DNA from: Pseudomonas sp. ANT_H12B
GTDB lineage: Bacteria > Pseudomonadota > Gammaproteobacteria > Pseudomonadales > Pseudomonadaceae
NCBI RefSeq assembly: GCF_008369325.1
Contig: NZ_VOBI01000022.1
Coordinates: forward strand, 51,263 to 115,262
Direction: 5' to 3'
Length of the DNA stretch: 64,000 nt
In this document: positions 15,174-24,385 of the stretch, piece after piece
Position numbering within the stretch: position 1 is the first letter of the stretch
How the letters are laid out: every line of letters starts with the position of its first letter
Position numbers and translations under genes: made by a program
Notes under the pieces: generated by a model
What the model was told of the DNA's origin: nothing
What the model saw: only the letters and a program-made list of their open reading frames with translations
Database searches by the model: none

Positions 15174-16247
15174 TCAATCCGCCTCGGCCGGCCGGTGTTC
15201 TTTGCGCAGCGGCTGGCGCATCACCGGGGCGGTCCAGACCTGGCTGCGGTCCTCGCTGGGCGGGCAACCGAAGCGGGCGCGATAGGTACGGGAAAAATGT
15301 TCCAGCGAACCAAAGCCTGAGCACGCCGCCACTTGCGCGACGCTCAAGCGTGTCTGTTGCAGCAAACTGTGGGCCTTGGCCAGCCGCAAAGTGATGTAGT
15401 ACTTGAGCGGCGACAGGCCGGTCTGATGTTTGAATTGCCGCTCCAGCTGTCGACGCGAGAGGCCGACCTGGCTGGCAATTGCCTCGCAATCGAGCGGTTC
15501 TTCCAGTGCTTTTTCCATCAACTGCACCGCACGGCGAATCTTGCTGCCGTACAGGCCGGTGTTGGTCAGGCCGCCGTCGAGCTGATTGTCCGCCGGCGCA
15601 CGCACATGGCCCATCAGCAGGTGCATGCCGATTTCCCGCGCCAGATCGTTGTCGATGCTTTGGCCGATCCAGCCGAGCAGCATGTCCAGCGTGGTCGTTG
15701 CGCCGGCGCAGGTCATGCGCTGACGCTCAAGTGTGTAGAGCTGCGGCTTGGCGTGAACGCGCGGATAACTTTCCTGAAACCCCTGAAGGTTGTCCCAATG
15801 CACCGCGGCTTCATAGCCGTCGAGTACGCCCGCCGCGGCCAGTAATTCGGTACCGGTTTCCACGCCCATCAGCACCGCACCGAACAACGCCTGTTTGCGC
15901 AGCCAACTCTTCAGCGCCAGGTTGCGGCTGTGTTTGTGCACATCGAAACTGGCGATCACCAGGCACACATCAAAACCCTGATCGGCCCGCAGGCCATCGT
16001 TCGCCACGGTGGTCAGGCCATTGCTGGCCTGCACGGGCTCACCGTCCAGGGACAACAGCGACCACTGGAACAGCTGGCGCTGAGTCAGCCAGTTGGCAAT
16101 GGCCAACGGTTCCAGCACCGCCGCCAGACCAAAGTTGGAAAACGACGGCAACAGCAGCACGGCGACCCGCAACGGCGCGACCTCGCCGCGCCGCCAGGTG
16201 AAGCGGGTTTCGGAGGGCGCAGCGCTGTCAGGCGGTTGATTGCTCAT
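15174..16247 (-). CDS. GlxA-family (DJ-1/PfpI + AraC) transcriptional regulator
   Basis: 357 residues from ATG 16247. The N-terminal DJ-1/PfpI-like domain (about 25-205: LRVAVLLLPSFSNFGLAAVLEPL, LFGAVLMGVETGTELLAAAGVLDG) has no catalytic Cys in the usual nucleophile elbow, so it is probably a ligand sensor. Two AraC helix-turn-helix motifs cover about 255-350 (CEAIASQVGLSRRQLERQFKHQTGLSPLKYYITLRLAKAHSLL). GbdR, CdhR and other regulators of betaine and carnitine catabolism have this layout, so it likely activates the surrounding genes in response to a quaternary amine. Confidence 0.88.
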   Translation of the reverse strand: MSNQPPDSAAPSETRFTWRRGEVAPLRVAVLLLPSFSNFGLAAVLEPLAIANWLTQRQLFQWSLLSLDGEPVQASNGLTTVANDGLRADQGFDVCLVIASFDVHKHSRNLALKSWLRKQALFGAVLMGVETGTELLAAAGVLDGYEAAVHWDNLQGFQESYPRVHAKPQLYTLERQRMTCAGATTTLDMLLGWIGQSIDNDLAREIGMHLLMGHVRAPADNQLDGGLTNTGLYGSKIRRAVQLMEKALEEPLDCEAIASQVGLSRRQLERQFKHQTGLSPLKYYITLRLAKAHSLLQQTRLSVAQVAACSGFGSLEHFSRTYRARFGCPPSEDRSQVWTAPVMRQPLRKEHRPAEAD

Positions 16248-16269
16248 GAGTGTTCTCTGCATACAAACA

Positions 16270-17931
16270 TCATCGTTGCTGCGTCTGCCACTGTGGATGA
16301 ATCCACACCGGCGCATCCAGGGCCGGCAGCGGCGTCCTACCGCGAATCATGTCACTGGCCTTCTCCGCAATCATCACCGTCGGCGCGTTGGTGTTGCCGC
16401 TGACGATCACCGGCATGATCGAGGCGTCCACCACCCGCAAGCCGTCGAGGCCATGCACGCGCAACTGCGGATCGACCACCGCTTGCGGGTCATCAGCCGG
16501 CCCCATCTTGCAGGTGCCGCTGGCATGGTAGCCGGTTTCCGTGACCTGTCTGGCCCAGGCATCCAGCGCTTCGTCGCTTTGTGCGCCGGGGCCTGGGACC
16601 AATTCTTCACCCTTGAACGCGGCCATGGCCGGTTGCTCGATGATCTCGCGCACCAGCCGCGCACCGGCACGCATGTCAGCTCGATCCTGCTCGGTTTTCA
16701 GGTAATTGAACAGGATGCGCGGCGGCTGTCGAGGGTCGGCGCTGTTCAGGGTGACGCTGCCCAGACTGGTGGGGCGCATCAGGTCGATGTGGATCTGAAA
16801 TGCGTGCCCCGGCACCAGATCGACACTGCCGGGTTGCACCGCCAGCGGCATGAAGGTCAGCTGCAAGTCTGGATGTTCAACGCCGGCCCGCGAGCGGATA
16901 AACGCCCCGGCTTCGAAATGATTGCTCGCCGCCAGCCCATCGTGGGTGGCGAACCAGCGTGCGCCGATCCACCACTTGCCCGGCGCGGTGGTCCATGGAT
17001 AAAGCGATACCGGCTGCTTGCACAGGTACTGCACGACCGTGTCCGGGTGATCGTTGAGTCGTTGGCCGACGCCGGGCAGGTCATGCTTCACGTTGATTCC
17101 CAGATCGCGCAATTCAGCCGCCGGACCGACGCCCGACAGCAACAACAGCTGCGGCGTGTTGATCGCCCCGGCGGTGAGCAACACTTCGCGTCGAGCGTGC
17201 GCTTGATGAGTCCCACCGTTCTGTTCGTACTCGATCCCGATGGCGCGCCGACCGTCGAACAGAATGCGCAACGCCAACGCATCCGTCACTACGCGCACGT
17301 TGCCCCGCGCCAACGCCTCGCTCAGATAACCGCGCGAGGTGCTCCAGCGACGCCCGGCGCGAGTGGTGCGATCGACCGGCCCGAACGCCTCCTGACGATA
17401 GCCATTCAGATCGTTGCTCAAGCCATACCCGGCCTCGGCGCCTGCTGCCAAAAAGGCTGCACACAACGGCGTTTCGGTATCGCCAGGGGTGACGTGCAAA
17501 TGCCCCGTCGCCCCTCGGTAATCGTCCGCGCCGTCGGCATGGGTTTGGGCCCGCTTGAAGTACGGCAGCACCTGCTTATAACGCCAGCCCTCGCACCCTT
17601 GTTCGGCCCAACCGTCGTAATCCCGGGCATGGCCACGGATGTAAACCATGCCATTGATCGACGATGAACCGCCCAACGTCCGGCCTCGCGGTGTACCGAT
17701 CCGGCGGCCGTCCAGATACGGTTCCGGCTCGGAGCTGTAGCTCCAGTTGTAGCGCGTACCGCCGACCACAATCCCCACCGCCGACGGCATGTCGATGGTC
17801 CAGCTCTTGTCCGCCGGGCCGGCTTCCAGCACCAGGATCCGCAGGCCTGAGTCTTCGCTCAAACGGTTGGCCAACACGCAGCCTGCTGACCCTGCGCCCA
17901 CAATCAGGTAATCAAATTCATGATCGGCCAT
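16270..17931 (-). CDS. GMC-family FAD oxidoreductase (choline-dehydrogenase-like)
   Basis: 553 residues. FAD-binding start FDYLIVGAGSAGCVLANRLSED, GMC signature 1 GRTLGGSSSINGMVYIRGHARDYD, signature 2 AGAINTPQLLLLSGVGP, and the C-terminal catalytic His in TGYHASGTCKMGP. Length and motifs fit BetA-type alcohol dehydrogenases, which are membrane-associated and feed electrons to the respiratory chain. It lies 22 bases upstream of the GlxA regulator in the same direction, probably one transcript. It would make the aldehyde taken by the neighbouring dehydrogenase. Choline itself is only one possible substrate. Confidence 0.9.
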   Translation of the reverse strand: MADHEFDYLIVGAGSAGCVLANRLSEDSGLRILVLEAGPADKSWTIDMPSAVGIVVGGTRYNWSYSSEPEPYLDGRRIGTPRGRTLGGSSSINGMVYIRGHARDYDGWAEQGCEGWRYKQVLPYFKRAQTHADGADDYRGATGHLHVTPGDTETPLCAAFLAAGAEAGYGLSNDLNGYRQEAFGPVDRTTRAGRRWSTSRGYLSEALARGNVRVVTDALALRILFDGRRAIGIEYEQNGGTHQAHARREVLLTAGAINTPQLLLLSGVGPAAELRDLGINVKHDLPGVGQRLNDHPDTVVQYLCKQPVSLYPWTTAPGKWWIGARWFATHDGLAASNHFEAGAFIRSRAGVEHPDLQLTFMPLAVQPGSVDLVPGHAFQIHIDLMRPTSLGSVTLNSADPRQPPRILFNYLKTEQDRADMRAGARLVREIIEQPAMAAFKGEELVPGPGAQSDEALDAWARQVTETGYHASGTCKMGPADDPQAVVDPQLRVHGLDGLRVVDASIMPVIVSGNTNAPTVMIAEKASDMIRGRTPLPALDAPVWIHPQWQTQQR

Positions 17932-17970
17932 GATTCGCTGTGCTCCATCAATGAAAGGTTATGGCACAAA

Positions 17971-18066
17971 ACCTGTGGGGGCGAGCCTGCTCGCGAAAGC
18001 GGTGTGTCATTCAGCATCAATATTGACTGATCAATTGCATTCGCGAGCAGGCTCGCTCCCACAGGG
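17971..18066. repeat. REP-type inverted repeat pair
   Basis: Facing REP copies (GTGGGGGCGAGCCTGCTCGC and complement) between the Rieske and GMC genes; they could form a hairpin that separates the two transcripts or stabilises RNA ends. Confidence 0.9.
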
Positions 18067-18087
18067 GCCTGCGTTGTACCGGCAGAC

Positions 18088-19257
18088 TCAGATCGACGAA
18101 GCGCCGTGAATACCGTTGAACACCAACCGATGAAAGTGATGCACCAGATGCTCGCTTTCATTGCTGCGCTGGGCATCGATCATGTAACGGCCCTGGTCGT
18201 AACCCAGCGAATGCAGGCCTTTTTGCACGGAGATGTTCAGCGCAATGTCTTCCGGTCCCAGGTCCTCGTTCATCCACTTCATGCAGGATTTGCTGACAGC
18301 GGCGGTTTCGCTGTTGGTGGAGTAATAACCGAAGCGCAGCAGCGAGCGTTCGGCATCCAGCGGGATCATGATGAAGGAGCCCAGAAACTCCGAGAACGGG
18401 AAGGTGTAGAAGGTATTGTTCGGCCACATGCCGATGTTGAAAAAACATTCGTTCGGGTTAAGTTCGGGCTTCAGCGGTACGCCATAGGCTTCGGTCACGG
18501 ACAGGTTGGCCGGGGCGATGTAGGTCCACCAGTTGTCGCGTTTGGTCAACTGATAGCCTTTGAAGTCGATCAGCTTGGCGAGGTCGATATGGCACGGCCC
18601 GGACAACTTGAAGTGATAGCCTTCGATGGAGTTGTCCATGATCACCTTCCAGTTGGCCGGCACAATCACATCCTGTTCCTCGATCAGGCGCATGTTCGCA
18701 AGGTCCGGAAACACCCGACGCATTTCCTCATCGGCACCCGGGAACAAATCCCGCAATGACGGCGCCGCCGGGTCGAGGTTGAAGTAGATGAACCCGCCCA
18801 GTTCCTCGGTGCGGACCTGCGGAATGTTGAACCGCTGCAACTCGAAGTTTTTCATCTTTTCGCAACGTGGCGCGCTGCGCAGGCTGCCGTCCATTTCGTA
18901 ACACCACGAGTGATAGGCGCAGCGCACTACGCCGCCGGTGGTGCCGCGGCGTTCTTCGAGCAAGCGATTGCCGCGATGCTGGCAAACGTTGTGAAAGGCA
19001 TGGATCTGCCCCTGACGATTCTTCGCCACCACCACGCTTTGATCGAATAGATCCGTGACCACGTACTGACCTGGCTCGGCGAACTCGCTGACGTGCCCGG
19101 CCACGTGCCAGGCGTGCATGAAAATGTTGTCGCGCTCGGCCTTGAACAGGGTCTCGTCGAAAAAGTAACGCGAGGGCAGGGTGAAGGCTTCTTCCGGGTC
19201 CTGATGGTCCCAGCCCTCTACGGGGCTCTGCTGTTTGCGGGTTTGGAAGTTTTGCAT
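18088..19257 (-). CDS. Rieske non-heme iron oxygenase, GbcA / choline-monooxygenase-like
   Basis: 389 residues from ATG 19257 (GTGGAG upstream). The Rieske [2Fe-2S] ligands are VCQHRGNRL (CxH) and VVRCAYHSWCY (CxxH), at about 90-130. The catalytic iron domain has DNSIEGYHFKLSGPCHIDL (Asp plus two His). Relatives demethylate glycine betaine, stachydrine or carnitine-type compounds, or oxidise choline. They need a reductase (GbcB-like), which is not in this window. It is the first gene upstream on the minus strand, so it may initiate the pathway. Substrate assignment stays at quaternary amine by context. Confidence 0.88.
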   Translation of the reverse strand: MQNFQTRKQQSPVEGWDHQDPEEAFTLPSRYFFDETLFKAERDNIFMHAWHVAGHVSEFAEPGQYVVTDLFDQSVVVAKNRQGQIHAFHNVCQHRGNRLLEERRGTTGGVVRCAYHSWCYEMDGSLRSAPRCEKMKNFELQRFNIPQVRTEELGGFIYFNLDPAAPSLRDLFPGADEEMRRVFPDLANMRLIEEQDVIVPANWKVIMDNSIEGYHFKLSGPCHIDLAKLIDFKGYQLTKRDNWWTYIAPANLSVTEAYGVPLKPELNPNECFFNIGMWPNNTFYTFPFSEFLGSFIMIPLDAERSLLRFGYYSTNSETAAVSKSCMKWMNEDLGPEDIALNISVQKGLHSLGYDQGRYMIDAQRSNESEHLVHHFHRLVFNGIHGASSI

Positions 19258-20137
19258 GGCGATCTCCACAGTGACTGGCCGCACGGCACGGCAACTTGTT
19301 CTGGGAGTTAATCTATGGCGCGGGGAGGGGGCAGGATTGATGGATTGCGACCAGTTGGCGAGGAAAATTATCAAGCGGTTGTTTGCTCTGATCGGCTGGA
19401 CAACGGCTTGATCGTTGGCCTTTGTCAGATATTTTTTTCCATAAATCATCCTGATAGGATCGCCCCCAACAACGCAGCCAATGCGTTGTCTCCCAACTAA
19501 CAACAGACCCACACCTGATTGCGCCCGAATCGGTGCGATGCGACGCGGCTCGTCCGCTGGAAAGGAAGAAGGGTGCTCGAGGCGCACGTGCTGGGGCGAC
19601 TGTGCAGCGCGATCTCTGCATTGTTCTCCGGCCCCGGGTTTCACATCAGCCCTATCGACCTTCGGCCATCGACGTATCGCTGTCGCGGATCAGCCGCGAA
19701 GACAAACCCTGTGTGAACGTGGCCATCGCCGCCACCACCATGAAGCTCAATCCGAGGTTTCTCCTGGCGTGCCAGAAAATCGCTGAGCTGACGTTGCGAG
19801 TTTGAGAAGGATCGCCATAAAGCTGAAAAGCACGTTAAGCAGCGTCTCGATCAACTCGCGAACGGGCGCGCGGTGTTGGCCGGATTTGGCCGGCTTTCAC
19901 CAGGACAGCGTCGTCTACTGTCGGATAAAGGGCGCCCGGCCGCGCCTGGTGGCGCCTATCACCATGATCTGTGGCGAAGATGATCTGGAGCCGACCACAC
20001 AGAATTTCATCGTCCTGGCCTTGAAGTTGGGTCGCCAATACCGCAAAGAGTGATCGTGGGTTTGGTTTCCAGTCTGGTCATTTCGCTTGTCCGGCGAGCC
20101 AAAGACCGGCGGTCACGGGAATCCGTTGCTTCCGGTT
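19258..20137. other. long non-coding stretch, possible gene debris
   Basis: About 880 bases with normal GC but no convincing gene. Short plus-strand frames (for instance 19533-19805, ending MKLNPRFLLACQKIAELTLRV, and 19802-20053, with VAPITMICGEDDLEP) read like protein but lack ribosome sites and family matches. A decayed regulator or metabolic gene is possible. The 5' part must contain the Rieske gene promoter. Confidence 0.35.
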
Positions 20138-20156
20138 AATAGGAAGCATTACTATT
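20138..20156. promoter_or_regulatory. possible Fur box before fecI
   Basis: AATAGGAAGCATTACTATT, 28 bases before the fecI start, is a partial match to the Fur consensus (A/T-rich with a central GCATTA-like dyad). Iron repression of fecIR is established in other bacteria. Confidence 0.35.
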
Positions 20157-20183
20157 CGCGCCCCGTCTTCACAGCACACCGCA

Positions 20184-20684
20184 ATGACTCCCAAATTGCC
20201 CCGCAGACACGGCTTTTTCGAACATTACGAAGAGTTGGTTGGCACTTGGACCCGTCGCCTGAGAAATCGTCAACAGGCCGAGGACCTGGCCCACGACACC
20301 TTCGTGCGGGTGCTTGAGTCCGATTCGTCGGCGGTCGAGCAACCTCGGGCGTATTTGCACCAGACCGCGCGCAACATCGCGGTGGATGGTTATCGGCGTG
20401 AGGATCGGCGGGGCGCCATGGAGTCGGAGGCGATTGATCACAGTGTGTCGTCGTCCGGCGACCCGGAGCATTTCATGCATGCGATCCAATTGGCTGATTC
20501 CATCGAACGGGCGCTCACCGAGCTGCCGGTCAACTGCCGCAAGGTGTTCGTCTGGCAGAAGATCGAAGGCCTGACCCAGGCTGAAATCGCCGAACGCCTG
20601 GGACTGTCCAAGAACATGGTCGAAAAGTATATGATCCGCACCTTGCGGCATCTGCGCGACCGCTTCGACGGACTGCACCCATGA
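20184..20684 (+). CDS. fecI: ECF sigma factor FecI
   Basis: 166 residues. Sigma region 2 (FFEHYEELVGTWTRRLRNRQQAEDLAHDTFVRVLE) and region 4 (LTELPVNCRKVFVWQKIEGLTQAEIAERLGLSKNMVEKYMIRTLRHL) with the typical 166-175 residue FecI length. It directs RNA polymerase to the ferric-citrate receptor gene when released by FecR. Followed after 40 bases by fecR and then fecA, the classic order. A possible Fur site lies upstream. Confidence 0.92.
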   Translation: MTPKLPRRHGFFEHYEELVGTWTRRLRNRQQAEDLAHDTFVRVLESDSSAVEQPRAYLHQTARNIAVDGYRREDRRGAMESEAIDHSVSSSGDPEHFMHAIQLADSIERALTELPVNCRKVFVWQKIEGLTQAEIAERLGLSKNMVEKYMIRTLRHLRDRFDGLHP

Positions 20685-20724
20685 TCGGCCGCGCCTTCTC
20701 ATCCCCAGCCAAACAGGAACTTCC

Positions 20725-21699
20725 ATGATGGATACTCGTGATTGTGCGTGCGGGCAAACAACGGTTCGCGACGACGCGGCGCGGTGGTTTGTGCGTTTGC
20801 AGGAGCCAGCCGTGGACGTCGAAGAGCACCGGCGTTTCGAGGCCTGGCTGGACGAGCACCCTCAACATCGCGAAGAATTTCAACTGCTTCAGGACCTGTG
20901 GTCGGCGGCTGATTTGCTGCCTGCCAAGCGTCTGCAAGCCTTGTGTGAAACCTCGCCGGCCCGTCGTAAACGTCAGCCGCTGGTGCGTTATGCAGTGGCT
21001 GCCAGTGTGCTGGCCGTGGCGCTCGGGTTGGGGCTGTTCAGCGGTTTGAATCATCCGGCGACTTACACGGCTGAATATTCCACCGCGCTGGGCGAGCGCC
21101 GCCATGTCGCCTTGCCGGATGGCTCGGTGATCGATCTGAACAGCCGCAGCCGGGTGCAGGTGCGGTTTGAAAAGGATCGGCGCGGCATCGAGCTGACCGA
21201 AGGCGAGGCGATGTTCAGTGTCGAACACGACACCCGTCGGCCGTTCGTGGTCGAGGCGGGCAACGGCAAAGTCACGGTTACTGGCACGCGGTTCGATGTG
21301 CGTCGCGACGCCACCGAAACCCGGGTTGCGGTGGAGCAGGGTACGGTCAAGGTTCAAGGTCAGGGCGCTGATTTCATCAGCCTCACCGCTGGCCTCGGTA
21401 CGAGAATCAATGCCCAGGGCCAGGTCGCCGCTGCGTACGCGGTCAATCCGGCGGAACTGACCGCTTGGCGCAGCGGCAAACTGGTGTTCAACAACGCCAG
21501 CCTTAGCGACGTCGCTGCTGAAGTCTCGCGCTACCGCGAGAAGCCACTCACGGTCGGCAACGACAAAGTGGGCAATCTGCGCCTGACCAGCGTGTTCAAA
21601 TCCGACAATACCGACGCGTTGCTCAAGGCCTTGCCGAGCATTCTCCCGGTGGCCGTGCGCACCCTCGATGACGGCAGCCAGGAAATAATTTCAAAATAG
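20725..21699 (+). CDS. fecR: FecR-type anti-sigma factor
   Basis: 324 residues. N-terminal DUF4880-like segment (DDAARWFVRLQEPAVDVEEHRRFEAWLDEHPQHREEF), one TM helix at about 88-108 (LVRYAVAASVLAVALGLGLFS), then the periplasmic FecR domain (RRHVALPDGSVIDLNSRSRVQVRF, ELTEGEAMFSVEHDTRRPFVV) and an STN-like end. It carries the receptor signal from the periplasm to the sigma factor. ATG 20725 and ATG 20728 are both possible starts. Confidence 0.93.
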   Translation: MMDTRDCACGQTTVRDDAARWFVRLQEPAVDVEEHRRFEAWLDEHPQHREEFQLLQDLWSAADLLPAKRLQALCETSPARRKRQPLVRYAVAASVLAVALGLGLFSGLNHPATYTAEYSTALGERRHVALPDGSVIDLNSRSRVQVRFEKDRRGIELTEGEAMFSVEHDTRRPFVVEAGNGKVTVTGTRFDVRRDATETRVAVEQGTVKVQGQGADFISLTAGLGTRINAQGQVAAAYAVNPAELTAWRSGKLVFNNASLSDVAAEVSRYREKPLTVGNDKVGNLRLTSVFKSDNTDALLKALPSILPVAVRTLDDGSQEIISK

Positions 21700-21796
21700 A
21701 TTCAGGTTTTTTTCGAGTTGATCGTCTTCCTGTCTAACTGCAACTGGTTTGCATTAACAAGCGCACACTCTTGCGATCCACAGGACTACGTTCGAC

Positions 21797-24220
21797 GTGA
21801 ATAAATCCACCGCTAAAAACAATAAATCAACCTGGCTGCGCCTTGCTCTCGCCTTGGCCGTCAGTTCGGCGCTGCCCCAGGCATTCGCTGCCGACGCCAT
21901 CCATATCCAGGCGCAGCCGTTGGGTCAGGCCTTGAGTCAGCTGGGTCAGCAAACCTCGTTGCAGGTTTTTTTCAGCCCCGAACTGGTCGCCGGCAAACAA
22001 GCCCCGGCGGTGGATGGCAACCTCTCGCCAGAAGAAGCGCTGCGCCAGTTGCTGCAAGGCAGCGGTCTGCAATACCAGATCGATGAAGGTTCGGTGACGC
22101 TGATGCCCGCACCGACTTCCGCTGCCAATGGCCCGCTGGAGCTGGGCGTGACCGACATCAAAGTGGTCGGCGACTGGCTCGGCGACGCCGATGCCGCCGT
22201 GGTGCAGAACCACCCCGGCGCACGTACGGTGATCCGCCGTGAAGCGATGGTCGAGCAGGGCGCGATGAACGTCGGCGACGTGTTGAAGCGCGTGCCCGGT
22301 GTGCAAGTGCAGGACGCCAACGGTACCGGCGGCAGCGATATTTCTCTGAACGTCGGCGTCCGTGGCCTGACTTCGCGCCTGTCGCCACGCTCCACCGTGC
22401 TGATCGACGGCGTGCCGGCAGCGTTCGCGCCTTATGGCCAGCCGCAGCTGTCGATGGCACCGATCTCCTCGGGCAACCTCGACAGCATCGACGTGGTTCG
22501 CGGCGCCGGCTCCGTGCGTTATGGGCCACAGAACGTGGGCGGCGTGATCAACTTCGTGACCCGGGCGATCCCGGAAAAAGCCTCCGCTGAAATCGGCAGT
22601 ACGCTGGAAACTTCCCAGCACGGCGGCTGGAAGCACATCGATACCGCCTTCGTCGGCGGCACCGCGGACAACGGCGTCGGCATGGCGCTGTTGTATTCGG
22701 GCGTGAACGGCAATGGGTACCGTGAACGCAACAATGGCAATGACATCGACGACGTACTGCTCAAGACCCACTGGGCACCCACCGATGTGGACGATTTCAG
22801 CCTCAACTTTCACTACTACGACGCCAAAGCCGACATGCCCGGCGGCCTGACCCAGGCGCAATACGACGCCGATCCGTTTCAGTCCGACCGCAACAATGAC
22901 AACTTCAGAGGACGCCGCAAGGATGTTTCGTTCAAGTGGACACGACAGATCGACGACCGTACCCAGGCTGAAGTGCTGACGTATTACACCGATAGTTTCC
23001 GTGGCAGCAACATCGCCGCTCGCGACCAGAAGACCCTCGGCTCCTTCCCGCGCACCTACTACACCCTCGGCATCGAACCGCGGGTGTCCCGTGTGTTCGA
23101 CGTCGGCCCGACCACCCAGGAAGTCAGTGTCGGTTATCGCTACCTCAAGGAAGCCATGCACGAACAGGCGAGCCGCCTGGCGCTGGTCAACAACGAGCCG
23201 GTGGTGCGTCCGGGTTCGGACGGCCATGTGTACCAGGATCGGACCGGTGGCACTGAAGCCAACTCGGTGTATGTCGACAACAAGATCGATGTCGGTAACT
23301 GGACCATCACTCCGGGTATCCGTTTCGAACACATCAGCACCGACTGGCACGATCGCGCCGTGCTCGACACCGCCGGCAGGCGCGTGCCGGAAAAGAACCG
23401 CAGCATCGAAAGCAACGAACCGCTGCCGGCGCTGAGCGTGATGTATCACATGTCCGATGCCTGGAAGCTGTTCGCCAACTACGAGACGTCGTTCGGCAGC
23501 CTGCAATATTTCCAGCTCGGTCAGGGGGGGACGGGTGACGACACCGCCAATGGTCTGGAGCCGGAAAAGGCCAAGACCTATGAGGTCGGCACGCGCTATA
23601 ACAATGATGTGTGGGGCGGCGAAGTGACGCTGTTCTACATCGACTTCGATAAAGAGTTGCAGTACATCAGCAACGATGCGGGCTGGACCAACCTCGGCGC
23701 GACCACGCACCAGGGCATCGAGGCATCGGTGCATTACGACATGGCGGCACTGGACCCTCGGCTCGACGGTCTGACCGCCAATGCCGGGTTCACCTACACC
23801 CGCGCCGTCTACGAAGGTGAGATTCCAGGCTTCAAGGGCCGTGACCTGCCGTTCTATTCGCGCCAGGTGGCGACCGCCGGCCTGCGTTACGACATCAACC
23901 GCTGGACTTACAACCTCGATGCCTTCGCCCAGTCCAAACAGCGCTCGCCGGGCGTTGCCGTGAACGCTGACGGCAGCTTCACGGGCAACTACATCACCGA
24001 AGGCACCGCGGACGGCCAGTACGGCGACATCCCCGGTTACGTGACCTGGAACGTGCGCGGTGGCTACGACTTCGGTTCACAGCTGTCGAACCTGAAAGTC
24101 GGCGCCGGGGTGAAAAACATCTTCGATAAGCAGTACTTCACCCGCTCCAGCGACAACAACTCGGGGATGTATGTCGGCGCGCCGCGCACGTTCTTTGTGC
24201 AGGCCAGCGTCGGGTTTTGA
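21797..24220 (+). CDS. fecA: TonB-dependent ferric dicitrate receptor FecA
   Basis: 807 residues from GTG 21797. Signal peptide (LALALAVSSALPQAFA), then the STN signalling domain (IHIQAQPLGQALSQLGQQTSLQVFF) that contacts FecR. The plug has DIKVVGDWLGDADAAVVQNHPGAR, GVRGLTSRLSPRSTVLIDGVP and FAPYGQPQLSMAPIS, nearly as in E. coli FecA, and VVRGAGSVRYGPQNVGGVINFVTRAIP. The beta-barrel ends with VQASVGF, terminal Phe. It imports ferric dicitrate across the outer membrane. No fecBCDE permease genes follow in this window. Confidence 0.95.
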   Translation: MNKSTAKNNKSTWLRLALALAVSSALPQAFAADAIHIQAQPLGQALSQLGQQTSLQVFFSPELVAGKQAPAVDGNLSPEEALRQLLQGSGLQYQIDEGSVTLMPAPTSAANGPLELGVTDIKVVGDWLGDADAAVVQNHPGARTVIRREAMVEQGAMNVGDVLKRVPGVQVQDANGTGGSDISLNVGVRGLTSRLSPRSTVLIDGVPAAFAPYGQPQLSMAPISSGNLDSIDVVRGAGSVRYGPQNVGGVINFVTRAIPEKASAEIGSTLETSQHGGWKHIDTAFVGGTADNGVGMALLYSGVNGNGYRERNNGNDIDDVLLKTHWAPTDVDDFSLNFHYYDAKADMPGGLTQAQYDADPFQSDRNNDNFRGRRKDVSFKWTRQIDDRTQAEVLTYYTDSFRGSNIAARDQKTLGSFPRTYYTLGIEPRVSRVFDVGPTTQEVSVGYRYLKEAMHEQASRLALVNNEPVVRPGSDGHVYQDRTGGTEANSVYVDNKIDVGNWTITPGIRFEHISTDWHDRAVLDTAGRRVPEKNRSIESNEPLPALSVMYHMSDAWKLFANYETSFGSLQYFQLGQGGTGDDTANGLEPEKAKTYEVGTRYNNDVWGGEVTLFYIDFDKELQYISNDAGWTNLGATTHQGIEASVHYDMAALDPRLDGLTANAGFTYTRAVYEGEIPGFKGRDLPFYSRQVATAGLRYDINRWTYNLDAFAQSKQRSPGVAVNADGSFTGNYITEGTADGQYGDIPGYVTWNVRGGYDFGSQLSNLKVGAGVKNIFDKQYFTRSSDNNSGMYVGAPRTFFVQASVGF

Positions 24221-24236
24221 TAGACCCGGGTGGATT

Positions 24237-24381
24237 CATCGCGAGCAAGCTCGCTCCCACAAGAATCTTCAGCGAATGCAGGATCTGCATACGCTGAAGC
24301 CCCGCTCCCACAGGGTTTTTGGTGAACACACTATCTGTGTGCGACGCCGGTCACCCTGTGGGAGCGAGCCTGCTCGCGAAG
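24237..24381. repeat. cluster of REP half-sites
   Basis: Three REP-type copies: TCATCGCGAGCAAGCTCGCT (24237 on), a shorter CGCTCCCACAGG near 24303-24314, and a facing CCTGTGGGAGCGAGCCTGCT (24355 on). They fill the gap between fecA and a convergent MFS gene. Confidence 0.85.
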
Positions 24382-24385
24382 CTTT

